The position numbers and the translations under genes were made by a program. Under the pieces are notes generated by a model that had not been told where the DNA came from, did no database searches, and was given only the letters and a program-made list of their open reading frames with translations. 64,000 nucleotides of DNA from Stachybotrys elegans (Eukaryota > Ascomycota > Sordariomycetes > Hypocreales > Stachybotryaceae), in contig JAGPNK010000002.1 in the NCBI GenBank assembly GCA_020746835.1, positions 2,914,001 through 2,978,000 of the forward strand, read 5' to 3'. Shown in pieces: positions 33,547-46,511 of this stretch (position 1 is its first letter; every line of letters begins with the position of its first letter).

Positions 33547-36500
33547 ACAATGTCTCCGATGCTATAAAAAAACATGCGCACATGCATGGGATGCAATGCA
33601 GCATCGTCGGGCGCTTATTTATCCATGTGGGAAATATATCTCGCGCCATGACTCTCGATATTATCCTGCACGTTGCATTCTGCCGAGGCTCTCTCTCTTC
33701 ATAGTCTATACCTAGATGGAAACAAATGCTACTACCTACCTAGCTATGCACTGCAGGCGAGGGAATGCCGGGACCCGGGGGGGTCTTTGCTTGTCGTTGC
33801 TGCCGCCCGTAGCTAGTCTCCAGCCAGGTGCAGCGTTGCATTCGCTTGTCCAAAGTGTTCGGGAGGTGGAAAGCCCCTGGTCGGGTCGGTTCGGCTTGAT
33901 CGGTCCTGTGCTGTCAGTTTTCTCTCGTCTGTGTGCGCGTTGCTTTCTTTTTTCCCCCTCCTCTCAACATGCCCATCAATTGCCTTCGTATGAACGATGG
34001 GGTCATGCGAGCATGCACGGTTCTCTTTTTTCGGATTTACTTCTTGGACGATCACACCCCCTTTCCTTCTAATGGACGGCATCCCGATGCTCAAGTTACT
34101 TCGCCTCGTTGCTTGCCGATGGGACAGGCAACCCAAAAGTCCAGCTCACACGGCATCCGTGCGCAAAACTCTTGCGCTTTATTTACCTAGGTAGGCTGGG
34201 CCGGTGGGTGGTGGGTGATCAACCATCCCGTGGTCTAGAAAGTGCCCGCAGCCGCCCCGGGAGATCCATCTCATGGTCTGCCCATTGCCTGTCTAGCTGG
34301 CTTCTAGTCGCTATAATCGGCCATTAGCTGCTATAGTCAAAGCTCGCGCCATCACTGAGGGAGCGAGCCAGGTACAGCCCCTCGGGTAGTAATCTATCTG
34401 ATCTCGCCATGCGTCCCTTGCCCTCTTGTCCCCCCTCTCCCCATCCGTGCCTTGCCGTATCCAGCCCGACTTCTCAGCCACCCTGATAGGAAGCCATCCC
34501 CATCGAGGCAGCACCTCCGACGCCTCTGACCCTGTCTTGCAGCGAGGGGAGAAAGAAGAAGAGGCAGAGAGGGACGGGAGGGACTGGCTCATCAACCTGT
34601 AGCACATTTGGTGGGGGTCAGCCGGCAGCTGGGTAGGTAGCTCGGACAGCTAAAGCAAGGTACGAGGACTCGGTACGGGAGAAAGGCGATGTTCACGGCA
34701 TGGCAAATGCGCTACGGACGCCTCACCTCCGCCCGCCACACCACCGTCACCGTCGTCCCCGCTCCAGGCATGCGCATCGCCAGAAGGACAGAGGAGCACG
34801 TCGCCGCTCAGCCTGGCCATATCATCTCTCGTGGCTCGATGCGATCGATCAGACATGTCACTCACTCCCTCATTCAGACCGACGCCGCCAACAAAGAACA
34901 GGGACAGGAACAGCGACAGCGACAGCGATAATGACAAGGAACAAGCCGCTGTCCGAAACTGAATCCAACACACGCACACCACCTCTAGATCATATGTCCG
35001 TCCACATGACTGCCCCTCCCCTCCATAAGCAGGCAAGGTTGGCCTTCTTTTCTTTTCCTTTTCTTTTTTGTTCTTCTTTTTGGTCTCAAATCCCGCTCTA
35101 GACGGCCGCTAATTGGTCGGCACAGTCGTGGATGACTAGCCTCCAGTTGGGAAAGAAGGACCACCATGGTGGCTGGTGTCCACTCTCCAGCCCCATCTCC
35201 CACCTCATGTAAGGTACTAGCGCCCTTTTCTGGTCTTGGCGCTCCAAGTTAGTGCCGGCTATCCTCTGTATCGTCTTTACTTACTTCACCGCCTGTCACA
35301 GAACTCCCGTCGCTCCGCCAAGAGCCAATATTTGCATTTGCGTGCATGCAGTTTCCGTTATAGCCCGTCCCTACCTTATTGATGAACAGATGGAGAGAGG
35401 ACGAAACCCAAACCAAGGCACTGGGCCTGTATCCTCTCGCCATCCCTCCCAGCCATCAGAAAGAAGAATATTCTCCGTCTGCAAGACACACACTTCATTT
35501 CCTTGTACTCCATGATGCCCATCCAATCCAGCCGATCCGTCTCAAGCCTCACTTTTTTATATCGGGGGAGTTATTTCTTTTTTTTTTTCTCTCTTCCTCT
35601 TGAGCATTCCGACGATCTGTTCTCCCAGCCACTCGGCTGCTCTGATACTCCCCATCTCTCATTTGGGGCGTCTTCACCGTCTTTTCCTCACGTTCGCTAG
35701 TATATACAGTATTCAGCCGAATCCATAAAAACTCCCGTGCGCCGGTCCAGCGCACTGGCCTGTTTCCTACCAGCTGGATGAGCGATGAGAGAAAGACACG
35801 GACAGGCAGCTGGCAGCCATGACCATGTGCTCTTGTCCCCGTCTGCATGACTCGTCACCTCACCCAGCCATCCATCTGACGTTGCATGGCGTGCGATGGG
35901 CGAGCACAAATGTCCATGTGCTCTCTGGGGTTTCTTTTTCTCCTGCCTCTTGTTCCTGGTTCTCGTAAAATGAGCATGTCTTAGTAGACCCAGATTATAC
36001 GCACACCTGGACCCGATCATCACCACTTCACCACCTTGCTGCTGCTGCTGTGGTTGCTCACGGTGCTCGACTTGTCACAATCTCACAGTCCCAACGAGGC
36101 AAGCATGCTCCGTTCTGGCGTAAGCACCCTCCCCCTCTTGTCTCGAGATTGTACACCCAACGCCGGTTGTACCCGTGTAGTGAGGAAATGACGCACCTCT
36201 GTGATAACAGCAACAAGGGGCGTTCGGCGCGGGTGGTGGTGGTGGTGTATGAGCCTTGTGGAACTAGGGTCGGTCGCTGGCAAGGCCTCCTCTCTCTCTT
36301 AGTGGTGGATTGTTGGTTGATGTTTATCTCGGCCGTCTTCCTGCCCGCCTGGTGAAGCATACAGCTACTTCTGATGCCTCGGGTGCTTCAGCTAACATCA
36401 AAACCCACGAAGCTAAATCGCGATTGGTTCATGATTGTCGTTTCACTTTGGGCTTGCTTGCCGGCCGCCAGTCTACCTTATTCCCATCAACTTTGTCCCA

Positions 36501-39500
36501 GCGCACAGATCCATCGGGCCGAGCCTACCATGTCGAGCTGCCAATCACCATCACGAGTAGCTGATACACACGCACGCACGCCCATTGACTCTCTTGTCAT
36601 TCGTATATGTTTCTTCCCTCGCATGATTGTACAGGTCCAGACAGGCACGCACGGTATAGACAGCCACCGCCACATCGTTCGCAATTCACGTCAATGCGAC
36701 ATGTCATCCCCCTTTTGCCAACAGCATTCCCGTCTTTTAGACTTGGTGTCAGGCGTCAGCACTAGACCTGCACAACTTGTTCCTGGTGCCTGGCACGTGT
36801 ACATGCTGATCGGCAATTGGTCCTCGACCAACAAACTTCAAACACTCGCGGGGACAGGAGAGAGGGGGGGTGGCCGCGCAGATGATTTGAAATGCAAACA
36901 GCTGGCGAGGCTGACGGTCTGACTGTCTGATCTGACACAAGGGAACAAGAGATTGACGACACCGCCTCTTGCCGTGGCCGGGACATCCCTCCCTCTCTGG
37001 CCCTCTTGGTCCCTCTTGGTAAGGCTGGGATGTGTCGTTCGTCGAGATGCTAAAACGAACTGATACACACCCATGGTACGCAACGGAGCGAGTCCGTGAA
37101 CCTGTCGGCCGAGCTCAACGCCTGGTCTGGTCTTCCCGATCTCGCTTCCACTCTTTTCTCCCCCCCGCATATCACATCATGACATATACCAGCACATTGC
37201 AAAGACTAAGGCCATTATCGCGATCCCGTTTTGATCCATGCCGGTGGCTTCCTTTTCGCTCATCAGGCCCGGCTCGGTAGCCCTTGCCTCGTCCGTACCT
37301 GTCTTGAAACCTAGGCGGGCAGGTAGGTACATGTAGGCCTTCAGCTGCAACCCAGCACTTTCCCAATCCAGCCCACACTGATCGCTGCCCTTGCCCTCAT
37401 CGCCTTATTCCCTTACCTACTATTACCTACTACCTATTCTACTATACAGCCTCAGGCCAATATCTGCTTCATGGTTCGCTGCTTTTTCCATTGTTGCACA
37501 AACCAGCGCATCGGCCACGGCGGAATGCAACCTCATGCTACATCCCCCATCTCCCGAGCTGAACGAGCCTCCCCCGCCTTCTCTGACATGGCCAAACGTG
37601 CCCATGCTTGGCATGCATGCATGCATACGCAGCAGAGCCAGTCAATCCAAGGCAAGCTTAGCTGCCTACTTGTACCGACTTAAGCCCAACGCTAACAAGG
37701 CACTCATGCAATGCTCAAGGCGCAAAACAGCGTCGCACTCTAGCCCACCCACACACGCTTCTCCCTCTCACACACATCGCAGCTTTTGCTTCTTTGAGAG
37801 TACCCCACGCTTGCGGCTCCGCGACTCCCATGCCCTGCCCTGCCCTGCTTTGCTCTGCCCGTCCTTATCACGATAGGCGCCACGACCCCGACTCACACTG
37901 GAAACCGGGTTTGCCCATCATCAATCTGAGACAAGCTAGGGAAGAAACGGCCCTCTTGTTCTCTCTCTCCCTCTCCCCCCCCCCGTCCTCTTTTCTGGTT
38001 CTGCGTTGGAACAGTGGGTGGAGGAAAAACATCGCAATTCACGCTCACCCGAGACCCTTGCTGCATCGTATCGCGTTCCTGCACAAGCACAACGGGTCTT
38101 GCAGGTTTCCTCCTCCTCCTCTTCCTCACCAAACATGCAAAGTCCCACACGACTTGCGCGCGTCAATGCACTCCCTCACTCCATCACAGCACCTGAGCTA
38201 TGTAAGCTAAGAGACGTCGGGTGTCGCTGTCTGCGGCACAGCATCGCAACCTTCACCTTCTCCGAAGAATCCTTTCTCCGCCCTCGGCTCGGGCATCAAG
38301 CATTGTCAATCTACCCGATTCCTTCCATTCATCCCCCTCACCTCCACGTTTCACTGCTCCAAGAATGCATCCTTATTGCGAGCGACTATCGGAAAGTGCT
38401 ACCCTATCTCTCGCTGCGTATCATCGTGGTAGCATCCCAGCCTACATCGAGCCATGATTGCATTTTCTTAATTCCTTCCATCATCCTTCCCTTTGCTCTC
38501 CTTTGTCCGTCTTCCCTCCGACGGCTAGCTCCAGGAAGCTATGGGTGCTTAGTGGAGGGTGAGCACTGCCTGACCACCCAGACAAGGATGCCATTCCTAA
38601 TACACCAACTCATGAGCACTTCGAGCCCGACGGCTTGTCACGCCTGTACAACTTCACAGGCAATGCCAAGCTCCGGCCTACAGCACTTGGTGGCTGTCTC
38701 GTTCTACTTCCAAGCATACCCTCTTAGCAATGTCCCGTCTCACATGGAAGACATCTGCCTTTCCTCGCCCAACATTGTCCTCATCGCCGCGTTTCCCGCA
38801 GCCTTCTCAATATCGTGATAACTGGGATACTCACATGGCCAAGTCCATTACTCGGCTCATCGTCTGCCCGGAGGCGTAGACCATAGTCCTGTCAGACCGA
38901 CCCGTAGAACCGGTTCAGAATCCTTCAGCATTTCGCCCCCTTCTTGGAGGGGGGGGGGGCTTTGTGTTGGCTTCTCTTCTCTCCAAAACGGAGCTGTGAC
39001 TCATTGAACTAACCAGATCCCTGGGCACGGCCAACTTCCAGCCTGCTAGCCTCGTATGATTCTAGTGATATTCCCCCCAAAAGTCCAAATCCATACGCCC
39101 CCCTCTCTATTGCGTGGATTGTAGAAGGCTTTTCTCGCTGACATCCTGCGCGCCGGGTATTTTTAAACCAAAACTCCGCAGAATGATGGCAGAGGGGCGA
39201 CCCCAGGGTATCTGACGATCCGGAGCCTGCCTCTTGGGGATTCATGGTGCGAGGAGGACCTGGCATACGTGGACCGCGTCCAAGCAGTTGCTTGGAGACG
39301 CCCTCTTGGAGCATTCAGGAAGGATCTCAAGTCATGCTGGAGCCCTGGGGCTGTCAACATGGATTCGCTGGTTGCCACATGGCAAAGCCCCTTCTCAGAA
39401 TAGTTCATGGGCGAAGCATAACATAACGCAGCCCAGTCCCCAAGGGTTTCATTCCACGCATGATGCTTGGGTCTTCTGGTTCTGTGGATTCCGTCACTTG

Positions 39501-40067
39501 CTCACGAGAGGGAGGGTTGGGAAAGGAAGGATGCGTTTCCCAACACCAGATACAATGAATAACGTTAGCCCTTGATTATGACCGGCCTTCGGGCGGTTCG
39601 TCATGCGAGTCTGTCTGCCTGCTGAAAGAATACCTAGTACGAACCTCGGGAATCCTACAAAGTACGCGATGCCCATAAACCATAACGCCCACCCTGTCGT
39701 TGCTCTTGAAACACGTAACTGCTTCCTCGCTCCCATCGGCACGCCCTTCTTTTGTCTTTGTGCCCTCCGCTTGTTATTCAGGATCCAAGGATATTGCGTG
39801 TATCGCTTGCCACATCTGGTCGAGCTTGCTCCCACGGATGCTAATGTATCAGGACCGAGCCTCGTGACGCTGACGAATTTGTGGATCGAAGGTTTCGAGC
39901 GATGGGATATCCGGCTTCCCATGATAATGCCGTTACGCCTGCATTCCACCCACCCACCATTGCTTGATTATGATCCTTCGGAAGTTGATGTACATTGTCC
40001 GGATGCAGGCGAACAACGAAGCCCAGGCAATCTGTAAGGAGGATTTCCCTTACGCGATGTAGGATCC

Positions 40068-43000
40068 TCACCTGGCCCTGCGGGCCTTCCTCTTCTTGTC
40101 CGTCTGTGTCTTCCAGGCATCCTCAAACAGCGTAGGCTTCTGGCTGTAGTCGCCAGGACGGATGGCCAGACGACGCACCACCTGGAAGGCTCCGGTACCG
40201 ACACTCATAGTCTGGCCCATGATGATACCCTCGCTGACACCCTCGATCAAGTCTGTCTTCATGCCCGCCGCGGCATCGAACAGGTGATCGGGCGTCTTCT
40301 CAAACGAGGCCAGGTGCAAAACACTGTCTCTCATCTTGGACAGGCCGAATCGCGTAATACCAAGCACCTCTCCCTTGAATGTCATGACATCGGCCAGCAA
40401 CTGCATATGTCGGGGGTCGATACCCATGTCGCCCATGACCGTCTTGATTTCATGTGCAATTGTCGTTCTGGCAGCCTCGATGCCCAACACCTCGCCACAC
40501 TCCATCACACTGTTGGATCGAACCTCCGTAGCCACCACACCTTCTGTGTTCATGCAAGCTCGGAGCCCGTAGCCCTCCACCAGAACTCGGTAGGTGCTCT
40601 TCTCCGACGTCTCGATGAGGGCTCGGGTCGCATCAGGGTACCCGGAAATGGCGACTGCGGGTAGTCCGCGGCGGAGCACAGCAGCTCGGAGCAGGAGGTC
40701 GCTTGACTCCTCAGCTGAAGCCTTGGTCCTAGCAGTCCGCTTGACCGACGGGTCATTCAGCCCCCTAACTCGCACGACAATCTTGTCTGCCTGTATCGAG
40801 AGGTCCTCGGCTTGGATCTTGAGCTTTCGCTCCTTGCAGATTGCGTCGGCAATCTCAAACATGCCAATGCCTAGGTGCATGTCTGCAAGCGTCTGCTTGT
40901 TGATTTGCAGCACCATGTTACCCTCGCCAGCCCGCCACTCGTCTTCAATGTAGTGGATGACGTCCGAGATGTACGTCTTCTCAATTCGTGCCTTGATGAC
41001 CTTGGCAACCTCGATCTGCCGGTTGTTCAGCAGAGGACAAGATATGACGGGCGTACTGATGCTTTTGGAGGCGTTGATGATTTCCTTGATACGCGGAACA
41101 CCCTGTGTGATACTCATACCAGCGACACCAGCAAAGTGGAAAGTTTTGAGTGTCATCTGAGTACCGGGCTCACCAATAGACTGCGCACCAACGGCGCCGA
41201 CTGAGTGGCCGGGCTCGACGTGGGCTTTCTTGTACTTGGCCAGGCACAGCCTGATGAAGAGTCTGAGCGCTGATGCCGACACCTTGGCTGTCCGGTCCGA
41301 GTGCTCCATGGCAACTTGATTGCTGGTATCGTCGTCGTCTTGAAGACCTGCAAGCTTTCGGACCTTTTCCAATTTCGCAGCGAGCTTCTCAACGAATGAT
41401 CCAATCTCGGTAAGGAAGTTTCGTGCTCCCTCGTGTTCATCGATGGCATAGTCCGTCTGATCGTCATAATCAAGCGGCTCGCCGTGCAGCAGACCCTTCC
41501 TCTCCAGGCGCTTACGCTCGGCGGCAAGAATCGAGTCGCAGAATGCCCTGATCTCGCCGGGCAGTAGCGTACGTTCATTGTTGTCCCAGGTCGTCGTTTC
41601 CGCGTGAGTCCAGGTTCTCTGGAAATGAACCGGTGCACCAGAGCCTTCCATATCTGCGGGGTCCAGACCGTCGTCACCGAACTGGAACTGGACCACAGTC
41701 CCGCTAGATGTCCGGACAGTGTTATCGTACTGTGTAGAGAGATCTTCCAGAGACTTCATCAGTCTTCGCGACATGTATCCCGTCTCGGCTGTCTTGACTG
41801 CAGTATCGACCAGACCTTCACGACCAGACATTGCGTGGAAGATGAACTCAGTCGGGCTCAGGCCGTTGTAGAAACTGTTCCTGATGAAACCTCGTGAGGG
41901 AGGCTGACGGGCATGCTTGTGGAAATGCGGCAGACTGCGATCCTGGAAACCATCCACGACACGCTGCCCACCGATAATCTGCTGTCCGACCAGGGCAACC
42001 ATCTGGGCCACGTTAATATCGGAACCCTTTGATCCTGACTGAGCCATGATAAGAGGGGCGTTGTTTCGGCTCAATGTGTCGATACAGTATTCACCAGCTT
42101 GTTTTCGGACTTTGCTGAGGATACCAGAAATGGAGTTCTCGAGGGTCTGCTCCATGTTACATCCGGCAGCCTTCTCAAGCTTTCCCTGCTTGAACTTCTC
42201 AATGAGCTCATCCGACTGCTTATACGCAGTGGAAACGAGCTCGTTCTTCTCATCGGTCAAAGTCTGTGTAGGGAACACGTCACCAACACCGATAGAGAAA
42301 CCTCTCTGGGTCAACCCTCGGGCGCAGAGCTTGGCCAGCCGGTTCATGGCTTGAACGGCCTCGTCTGGACCAAAATCGCGCAGAATCACGTAAAACACCG
42401 AGTCCTTCTTACCGGCTCCTACGGTGGATTTGTCCATACGACCGCAGAGAACCTCGGAGTTACGCACCACGAGCCACTGGTCATTGGGATCCATGGGAGG
42501 ATACACGCCCTTCTCCGCCTTGTAGATCTTGCATTTAGCGTCAAGGTTGATCTTGACCTTGGACTGGTTGTTTGGACGGATAAGCACGCTGAAGAGCTGC
42601 TTGCCTGTCCACAGCGCTCTCGGGGCAATGATGGCCGGCGGAGGCAGATCCAGATGAGTTTGTCCGTCGACCATGTGCATACAGAGATAGGTGAATGTTT
42701 TCCGGTCAAACATTGCATCCTTGCTGCTTAAAAGAAAGGCGGCAGTAATGAAATCCTGCGTTGCTGCGATAATAGGTTGACCGTCCTTGGGTGTAATGAG
42801 GTTGTATTTGACGCCCATGAGATTGATGGCCTCGGCTCGCGCCTCCTCTGTTTGGGGAACGTGCAGGTTCATTTCGTCTCCGTCAAAATCGGCGTTGTAG
42901 GGGTTGCACACACATTCGTTGAGTCGGAATGTCCTCCAGGGGCGGACCTTGACTAGATGGCTCATGATACTGAGCTTGTGGAGGGAAGGCTGTCGATTAA

Positions 43001-44611
43001 AGAGGACAATATCGCCATCCTCCAGGTGACGCTCTACAACATCTCCATAAGACAAGGCACGTGCAGCAGCCTCTCGGTTACCAAACTTGAGGTTGACTAG
43101 GTATTCGCCATCGTCGAACTTCTTGATGCTCTGAGCACCAGGCCAAACGTCAGGCCCGTTGATCACACACTGCTGGAGTTTCTTGAGGTTGTGGCGTTGG
43201 ACCCGTTCTGGGTACGTCAGGTTTTTGGCAACGAGCTGAGGAACAGCCACCTGGTCTACTCCCAGATTGGGATCTGGCGAGATGACGGTTCGCCCAGAGA
43301 AATCGACTCGCTTTCCTGACAAATTTCCTCGGAATCGGCCCTGCTTTCCTTTGAGACGCTGACATATACCCCGTATAGACTTTCCAAATCCAGGTTGTTG
43401 CAGACCAGGCACATCGCTGTTGACGTACATGGCAATCTGGGTCTGGAGATACTCCCACTGCTCCATGATGGTCTGGAGAGAAGATCCCTTTTGCAATGCG
43501 GAGCGTATCATACCACTGACCCAAACAATGTCGGCGAGCTTGGCGGTCAAGTCATCCTCGGTACTGGCATTATCCTGGGCAACAGACGGCCGGATGCACA
43601 CCGGAGGAGCAGGAAGATATTGCCAGATGAACATCTCCGGCCGGCCCTCGGTTGGGTTCAATCCAAGCAGCTCGCAATCCGTAGGGCTGATGGATTTGAA
43701 CAGATTTAGAACTCTGAGCGGGTTGAGGTCCTCCATAGCCCTGCGCAGGTGTTTGTCCAGGTCCTGATTCTCTCGGCGGACCTCGGAGAATGATTCATCG
43801 AAACGGACCTTGCTCTCGGGCGGCACCTTCTTCAGAGCAGTTGATTTGTTGTAGAAGGAAAACTTGTCGTGGCAGAGCTTGAGGACGCCCACCTTTCGGA
43901 TCTGGCCATTTACGGAGCTGCAGTAGGGGCATTTCCTGGCCTTGCGGCATTGCTCGTTGATTCGTTTGCAGATTTGCGTTCGGCGCAAGTTGTCCAGATT
44001 TGGGCGTCGCAGCTCCTTAAGGAAGGCTCGTCGGTCAGGCTCTTCAAGTAATACACGGCCGCAGTCCTATGCCAGTCAGTGAGATGCACGGGCGGCGCAG
44101 AGTTGTCCTTCGCAACTACGTACCTTGCAAATTTCCTGCAGAATGGACATGATAAACCGCAGGTATCCCACATGGAACGCCGGCAATGGGAGCCTCACGT
44201 AGCCAAAATGGCCAGTACAATCCTTGAGCGGATCATTGCAAGTGGCGCACTTGGCTTGCTTGCTCGAAATACCCTACACAATATCCCATGTCAGTCGCAT
44301 TCGCCTCAGGAACAAATCGCGGGGTGTGGCAATCACCAGTCGGGGATCCAAAGGCCCATGGTGGTAGGCCGAGCGGTTGTGTTCGATATCGTACAGCAGC
44401 CGGTTGGAGATTTCGATAACGGCCTGGTTCGCAATGTGCTGGTTCGACCTAGCCACAGAGTCAGCATCAATATTCTCGCCGTGCGAAGGGAGCAGGAAGC
44501 GAAGGCAGATACGCACTGAATACCAAACTTGATACCGCGGAAGCGCTTTGGCAACTTGTCAACCAGCTGCTTCTTGGTGGGGACCTCCGTGAGGGAAGTC
44601 GTGGTCGCCAT
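40068..44611 (-). CDS. RPC1: RNA polymerase III largest subunit RPC1 (Rpc160), 4 exons
   Basis: Exons in transcript order are 44611-44517, 44448-44337, 44273-44124 and 44066-40068; introns are 68, 63 and 57 nt. The product is 1,451 residues, close to the yeast protein. RPC1 forms the catalytic cleft of Pol III, which makes 5S rRNA and tRNA. Seen: the clamp zinc site (CATCNDPLKDCTGHFG), a second cysteine cluster CRKARKCPYC, RFRGNLSGKRVDFSGRTVISPDPN, the active-site NADFDGDEMN (Asp residues within 510-516), and the bridge-helix and trigger-loop region with GAVGAQSIGEPGTQMTLKTFHFAG. The Pol III-type N-terminus (FRGIKFGIQ, then EISNRLLYDIE) is restored only after splicing. All motifs are intact. 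Confidence 0.97.
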
Positions 44612-45770
44612 GGCCCTCTGTGGGCGTGGCGCAGGCCCTCGTGGTCTTCTGGTCGAGTTCGGTGGTCAATATGGGTGCAAACGGAGGCGCGCAAAGGACC
44701 GCGTCGCGGTTGGCTTGGGTTGGTGATGGTCTGAAGAGGAAGTCGAAAAAATTGGAGGCAGAATTTCTCGCGCCTCAGGTAAGGTGGTTAGTCGTACCCC
44801 GCCATGCTACTGCGATGGGGTATCGTGGAAATCGGCAGGTAAAGGCAGGCCAGTGTACCAGGTACTACTTAGGTACCTTGTAGTTTCCAATCTACCTCTC
44901 TTCGTGACTCACAAGTCTTGAGTCCGAGGTCGGTCAATGTCCATACTTGAGCTTAACAGCCACCACTTTTTCTTCTGAAAAGCCACACCGAAATCCTTCA
45001 GTTGTGTCTTGTCTTTTTCTGGCCTGTATGGGCCATGCAGATGGTGTCCATCATGGGTCAAGCAAGATCCATCTCTGCCGCTCATTCGCTCGGCTCCACC
45101 CGACCGCTGGAAATGAGAGAAACAAGTTAGAGAAAGTTAATAGGACATTTACAAATGGCCAATTGCAGCAGGGCATATACAGCGCATTGTAGAATGGAAC
45201 AGTAGAATCCCTGGGAATTCTGCAGAGGCAGTTCTTGTAGCTTCAAAATGGATGGCCGTCGATGACAACCATTATGAGACAGGCCTGGCCACCCGTCGTC
45301 GTGGCAGGCGCTTGGTAACCACAGCTCGACAGTATATTTTTAACCCTCGCTGGAACACTTCACTACATGGCGAGATGATCACCATTGACCTTCGTACGCG
45401 ACTTGGTAGTCGAATTGTTTCGATTAATTATTCTAAGGGAATGGAATTCCAAACTCCCTTTCGCCTGTAGCAGTGAACGGATGGGGAATACGGTAATTAG
45501 ACAAGCAAATCAACTCCGCGCACACTTCCTCCTCCATCACCAGCCTCCACCGTCTCCGCAGCAACACTCCCAAGGTCATCGTCTGTGTGTCGTCCCAATT
45601 CATGAGTGGTATAATATCATTGTCAACAAAACTGCATCAAAAGTATGAAAGCCAACATTTCGGCGTCCTGGAAAAGTGGGTTTCGCCGTGTAGCCCTTAT
45701 GGAGAACTACCACCATGTCTGCACGTGGGCTGGCAAATCTTGGCTGTCGATCCCAAGCTGAGTTGCTCAC
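44612..45770. other. Intergenic: RPC1 promoter and downstream region of DUF7707-like gene
   Basis: 1.16 kb. No ORF above 92 codons and no RNA gene recognised. The part nearest RPC1 should hold its promoter. No clear motif was found. Confidence 0.5.
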
Positions 45771-46511
45771 CTAAATCATGTAGGCGAGCACTCCCAGGGC
45801 AGCAGCAACTGCGGCTCCATTGCCAACAGGAGAGAGGGTCGGGGCAGCGAAACCGTCCGAAGTAGAGGTCTCAACATCGTCCTCCGCACTATCGTCCGCG
45901 CCGCTGGTGGTAGATGTGGCTGGAGGAGCAGAGGAGGTCGTGGTCTCAGTGCTCTCATCATCATCCGAGTTGGTAGGGTCGGGCACCTCGAGCAGGGTGG
46001 CGGGGTCACACTCGGCGAAAATGTTGTTAAGACACGCCTCCTGGTTGTCCGCGTTTCCGATGTTTGCCTGGTTGCATTGGCCGAACAGCTCCTGGCAGAT
46101 AAGAGTGGGCATGGTGTTTGCGTAGTACTGGAGGCCGGGAGCAGAGTTGTTGGAGCTGCAGGTGCATTCGTAGTCGAGGGTGTCCTGTTACATCGATTGT
46201 TAGCTATGCTACAGACGGGGCACTTCAATGGCCACTTACTCGGTCGCAGGAGTTGGAGGCGGTAGAGCCGCAAAGACCACGGCAACCATTCTGTTGACCT
46301 CGGCAGAATCGAGCTGTTGGGCGAGAGGAACTGGTTAGCGACGAATTCTGTAGCTGCGAGGTAGTAGAGTCAACAAACCTCGGTCACCTGCGGTGATGCT
46401 GTTAGGGTCGATCTCCATGGAGAGAGAGCTGTTGTACTCTGGGACAGTGGACTGTGCAGACACCGAGGCAGCAAAGGCTGCGACGGCGAGGACGGAAGCC
46501 GAGACACGCAT
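45771..46511 (-). CDS. Secreted cysteine-rich protein, probably GPI-anchored (DUF7707-like), 3 exons
   Basis: Exons in transcript order are 46511-46379, 46313-46240 and 46184-45771; introns are 65 and 55 nt. The product is 206 residues. Seen: a signal peptide of about 19 residues (ends SVSA); a domain beginning MEIDPNSI and containing ten cysteines at 48, 55, 59, 67, 76, 78, 99, 106, 120 and 128; a Ser/Thr/Asp-rich stalk (about 138-185); and a hydrophobic C-terminus after PVGNGAAV, as expected for a GPI-attachment signal. The spacing and the TLDYECTC block recall fungal DUF7707 proteins, cell-surface proteins of unknown function. CFEM is a poorer fit. Donor GTTTGT for intron 1 is weaker than the nearby GTGACC, but it gives the family-like GDRARFCRGQQ join. 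Confidence 0.8.

Larger units (their letters stand above)
31251..40067. other. Gene desert, about 8.8 kb
   Basis: It lies between the leader of the membrane-protein gene and the 3' end of RPC1. There are no recognisable protein families, tRNA or 5S genes. Content: a G26 tract, ARGTGC hexamers, CATA and GCATGCAT microsatellites, and several pyrimidine-rich blocks (about 34380-34560, 35480-35700, 37380-37480). The longest frame, ending at 38818, opens without an ATG and looks like chance. Being upstream of the membrane-protein gene, it could be regulatory DNA or carry non-coding transcripts. Confidence 0.5.

Noticed and set aside
38006..38818. 270-codon frame in the second desert
   Set aside because: It begins at TTG; the ATG-started part is about 228 codons, with a serine/leucine/proline-rich product and no recognised motif.
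39494..40037. Overlapping 151- and 144-codon ORFs on opposite strands downstream of RPC1
   Set aside because: Both are open over the same DNA, neither has family features, and the position suits the RPC1 3' UTR.
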